Source: Anaerolineales bacterium (GTDB taxonomy: Bacteria; Chloroflexota; Anaerolineae; Anaerolineales; E44-bin32). Taken from it: DNA of 35,815 nt. Positions 33,850 to 35,815 of this stretch are shown here, piece by piece. The notes beneath the pieces are model-generated. The model saw only the letters and a program-made list of their open reading frames with translations, made no database searches and was not told the origin of the DNA. Made by a program: the position numbers and the translations under genes. Numbering within the stretch: position 1 is the first letter of the stretch; each line of letters starts with the position of its first letter. The stretch is from contig SOJU01000259.1 in NCBI GenBank assembly GCA_004376465.1, positions 1-35,815 on the forward strand, given 5' to 3'.

Positions 33850-34129
33850 CCTGGGTCTAGGATTGCAGCAATTGCTGCTCTAAAGGGGGTTAACCCCGAA
33901 AGTATCGAGAGGTTGCGGTTGGCTTTGCTCTATCCTCGGGATTTTACCCACGCCTGGAGCCGATCCAACGGCCATGTATTCACGATCGATGGGGCTCCCG
34001 CCCAAGCGCGTTGCGCTGTTCCCACGCCGAATCTACGGAATGCGAAATGGTACGGTAGACAGCCTCTCTTTTAATCTCAAGCAGATCGGCGATCGTTTCG
34101 AAGATTTCCGCGATCTCACGATTCTTCAA
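33850..34129 (-). pseudogene. Decayed PolX-type helix-hairpin-helix N-terminus
   Basis: From a TTG at 34127-34129 (GGAG 8 nt upstream), 49 codons read MKNREIAEIFETIADLLEIK and end at a stop at 33980. This opening is characteristic of the HhH domain of family X DNA polymerases. After YRTIS the match moves to another frame, reading AFRRFG like the expected AYRRAA. A third frame reads EYMAVGSAPGVGK, like the first HhH hairpin. Several frameshifts and no polymerase or PHP domain mean a remnant, not a working gene. It fills the 303-bp gap between the CAP gene and degV. Confidence 0.6.
33865..33897. repeat. Two perfect palindromes in the degV leader
   Basis: GCAGCAATTGCTGC (33865-33878, 14 bp) and GGGGTTAACCCC (33886-33897, 12 bp) are perfect palindromes, 7 nt apart. 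They lie 26-58 nt upstream of the degV start and overlap the PolX remnant's end. They may bind a regulator; their spacing and strength are unusual for chance. Confidence 0.45.
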
Positions 34130-34142
34130 CTTGAATTCTCCA

Positions 34143-34799
34143 TTAAGGTGCGTGTTCCGCCAGAACTTGCACGATTTTCCACGTCGTTCCGTCGCCCATC
34201 ATCCCAATCCCAACAAAATGGAAACCGGGATTGAGAAGCACAGAGCGAGTATCGGGATCATCAAACCATTCATCGATAGCGATCTCCCCCAGACGATCAA
34301 GCGGCTCGTTTGCTGCGTAGACCAATTCCGCCACGCGACCGTGATACCCTCTATCGATGAGCATGCTCTCAACGAGAATCTCCGCCGTCTCAGGATCTTC
34401 ATGGCTTAGATACGTATGTACCGCCATATCGATGGCTCTATTGTTCGCAATTTCGGTGAGTGCAATCTGACGGATAAGAGGCGGCCAGCCCTCCAGCGCT
34501 CGACGGACATTGATCGCTAAGAGAATAGCATCCGTGGTTGAAGAAATTGCAGTATCAAGATCCCCCGTCAGCGTAGGTCTTACCGTGGATGGCACTTCTT
34601 CACCCATGCCTTTGAGGGAGTCTGTTGATTGACTATCTTGAGGGGCACTCAGGGTAGCTTGAAGCGGTCTGAAGGGGCGGTCAGGTGTTTGCTGAGTCGT
34701 AAATTGCTCTTCTTCAAAAGTTTGGTCCGTGAATTGACATGCATTGCCCATCAGCAAAAGCAACATCATTAGAAAAATAGATAAGGTCCTGGGTCTCAT
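34143..34799 (-). CDS. CAP/SCP-domain exported protein
   Basis: The 218-residue protein begins with a signal peptide (MRPRTLSIFLMMLLLLMGNAC); C22 may be lipid-modified, although the lipobox GNAC is weak. After a Gln/Ser/Thr-rich linker comes a CAP (SCP/PR-1) domain from about residue 95: ILLAINVRRALEGWPPL, ANNRAIDMAVHTYLSHEDPE, LGEIAIDEWFDDPDTRSVLL and HFVGIGMMGDG. I chose the ATG ending at 34799 because GAGGTGA lies upstream; an extension to 34865 would place 22 polar residues ahead of the signal peptide. Bacterial CAP proteins have unclear roles. Confidence 0.87.
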   Translation of the reverse strand: MRPRTLSIFLMMLLLLMGNACQFTDQTFEEEQFTTQQTPDRPFRPLQATLSAPQDSQSTDSLKGMGEEVPSTVRPTLTGDLDTAISSTTDAILLAINVRRALEGWPPLIRQIALTEIANNRAIDMAVHTYLSHEDPETAEILVESMLIDRGYHGRVAELVYAANEPLDRLGEIAIDEWFDDPDTRSVLLNPGFHFVGIGMMGDGTTWKIVQVLAEHAP

Positions 34800-34820
34800 C
34801 GCCTCACCTCGAATTTGCTG

Positions 34821-34826
34821 ATTATA
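34821..34826 (-). promoter_or_regulatory. -10 box of the CAP gene
   Basis: A perfect TATAAT on the minus strand lies 21 nt before the CAP start codon, with the ribosome site in between. No good -35 is visible at 17 nt. Confidence 0.4.
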
Positions 34827-34927
34827 CTCTCCACGCTGGATCTCCGTGTTAATTTTATTCGGCATCCATGTCGATGGTTGTCAAGAACAAAGGTGCGGGC
34901 ACAGCTGCCTGGGGCTCTGCTCAATCG

Positions 34928-34956
34928 TTGCTTCCACGGCGTCCTTGTGCTAAGCT
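34928..34956 (+). promoter_or_regulatory. Possible promoter for the 34998 gene
   Basis: TTGCTT (34928-34933) and TAAGCT (34951-34956) are 17 nt apart, with TGC directly before the -10 making it extended. Transcription would start about 35 nt before the TTG start codon. Consensus match is moderate. Confidence 0.35.
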
Positions 34957-34997
34957 TTGATACACGGAAGGGATCATTTCGATATTTGGAACGAACA

Positions 34998-35363
34998 TTG
35001 TCTAATCTTAAACCGATCATTGTATATATCATTGACCGCCACCCCCTTGAAGTCTCTGAAACGGGACCATTTTTTCGCTGGCTTAATTTCGACAATGATT
35101 TTAAACGAGAATTAGAGGACCTCATCGGTCCTTATGATCCGGATAAACTAAGTGTTTTAATCGATGAAAAACCTGCGGGAAGCAGATGGCGCACGCTCCT
35201 CGATCACCTGCTTCGCGAACAGGTTGAGCTTGTTATAACGCACCTCGCTCCGCTCTCTCCTGCACAACGCCAACAACTCATCGGAGTTTGTGCCCAAGTC
35301 GGCGCGCAGTTGATCACTCCCAGCGACGCAGGACGCAACCGGGAAAACGGTAAAGAAAAGTAA
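34998..35363 (+). CDS. Protein of unknown function, 121 residues
   Basis: I do not recognise the family. From the proposed TTG start the product begins MSNLKPIIVYIIDRHPLEV. It is soluble, alternates strands and helices, and contains LLREQVELVITHLAPLSPAQ and a polar C-terminus. A weak GGAACG precedes the TTG. An in-frame ATG at 34815 would extend it 61 residues into the region divergent from the CAP gene and looks unreliable. The PHP gene starts 40 bp downstream, so the two may be one transcript. Confidence 0.6.
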   Translation: MSNLKPIIVYIIDRHPLEVSETGPFFRWLNFDNDFKRELEDLIGPYDPDKLSVLIDEKPAGSRWRTLLDHLLREQVELVITHLAPLSPAQRQQLIGVCAQVGAQLITPSDAGRNRENGKEK

Positions 35364-35403
35364 CAATCGTTCTCCAAAAGATACGTCGAATCTAGGGATA
35401 GTT

Positions 35404-35815
35404 GTGGCATACGAATACGTCGGCAACTTGCATACACACACACGTTATTCTGATGGGCATGGCAGCCATGAGGACATCGCCCTCGCCGCTATCGAGGCAG
35501 GTCTCGATTTTGTCGTCGTCACGGACCACAATGTCTGGGTCGATGGGATAGATGGATACCGTTACCTTGACCGTCAGCGAGTTCTCCTTTTGACGGGAGA
35601 GGAGATCCACGACCAGGCACGAGAGCCTCAAAAGAACCACTTATTGGTCTACGAAACACACTGCGAACTCGCTCCTCACGCCCGTGATCCACAGGGATTA
35701 GTAGACGCTGTCACCCAAGAGGGGGGGCTATCGTTTATCGCACACCCGGCCGACCCTGCCGCGCCTGCATTCAATGAAGATGATCTCTCCTGGGTTGATT
35801 GGGATGTAACCGGCT
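35404..35815 (+). CDS. PHP-domain phosphoesterase, 3' end outside the window
   Basis: The reading frame is open to the window edge (137 codons) and starts at GTG with AGGGA 6 nt upstream. It carries the PHP metal motifs NLHTHTRYSDG near residue 8, VVVTDHN, LTGEEI and FIAHPADP. This N-terminal layout is common in PHP hydrolases fused to other domains, but the rest is not visible. It lies 40 bp after the unknown gene on the same strand. Its precise substrate is unknown. Confidence 0.88.
   Translation, partial: MAYEYVGNLHTHTRYSDGHGSHEDIALAAIEAGLDFVVVTDHNVWVDGIDGYRYLDRQRVLLLTGEEIHDQAREPQKNHLLVYETHCELAPHARDPQGLVDAVTQEGGLSFIAHPADPAAPAFNEDDLSWVDWDVTG

Noticed and set aside
33974-34234. Plus-strand frame resembling sigma-70 region 4 (IYGMRNG, LKQIGDRFEDF)
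   Set aside because: The resemblance is loose and lacks the RERIRQIE helix. The minus strand of the same bases gives a much better PolX match with a ribosome site.
34815-34997. 61-residue N-terminal extension of the 34998 gene
   Set aside because: It overlaps the CAP gene's promoter region, shows no conserved-looking sequence and has no ribosome site.

Overview
The window is a gene-dense bacterial chromosome segment of about 50% GC by eye. It carries 37 supportable protein genes, one of them cut by the right edge, and one decayed gene. Most genes lie on the minus strand; only two short plus-strand pairs (17647-18312 and 34998-35815) run the other way. I see no rRNA, tRNA, CRISPR array, transposase or prophage. 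Gene content and protein style suggest an uncultured member of the Chloroflexota, probably Anaerolineae. That is an inference from family resemblance, not from a marker gene. GTG and TTG starts are common and are often translationally coupled to the gene upstream.

Region by region, in coordinate order (minus-strand transcription runs right to left). 1-2441: pgeF (laccase fold), yggS (PLP homeostasis), yggT and a DUF167 gene. 2543-8242: one copper/thiol cluster behind a strong promoter with a CsoR operator. It is transcribed csoR, copZ, copA, ccdA, a tlpA-like thioredoxin and a glutaredoxin-DUF2085 fusion. A 195-nt copZ-copA spacer folds into three hairpins. 8288-11991: a GNAT acetyltransferase, a MogA/MoaB protein, an MFS transporter and a 461-residue protein of unknown family. 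12105-17367: small heat-shock protein, Lon protease, a lone receiver domain and a PHP-AlbA fusion protein. 17647-18312 (+): a cyclic-nucleotide-binding protein and a small conserved-looking partner. 18334-21523: an ABC exporter whose permease is fused to a SpoIIM-like domain, plus a metallo-beta-lactamase-fold hydrolase.

21692-31693: a long unidirectional cluster, transcribed xer-like, punA, a membrane-anchored protein, GNAT, a 7TM-GAF protein, an S1-domain protein, ftsK, a CDP-alcohol phosphatidyltransferase and lgt, closing at a hairpin. 31794-34799: aldo/keto reductase, DegV protein, the frameshifted remnant of a PolX-type gene, and a CAP-domain protein. 34998-35815 (+): an unknown protein and the start of a PHP-domain protein.

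The most unusual observations are these. (1) The XerD-like protein beside punA keeps both catalytic arginines but has lost the lysine, both histidines and the nucleophilic tyrosine. (2) A 7TM-GAF receptor has no kinase and ends in a helix-turn-helix-like domain. (3) The copper-efflux operon is wired to a membrane thiol-disulfide relay and has a highly structured internal spacer. (4) There is a PHP-AlbA fusion in a proteostasis cluster. (5) An unannotated PolX remnant lies in a gap that would otherwise be called intergenic.
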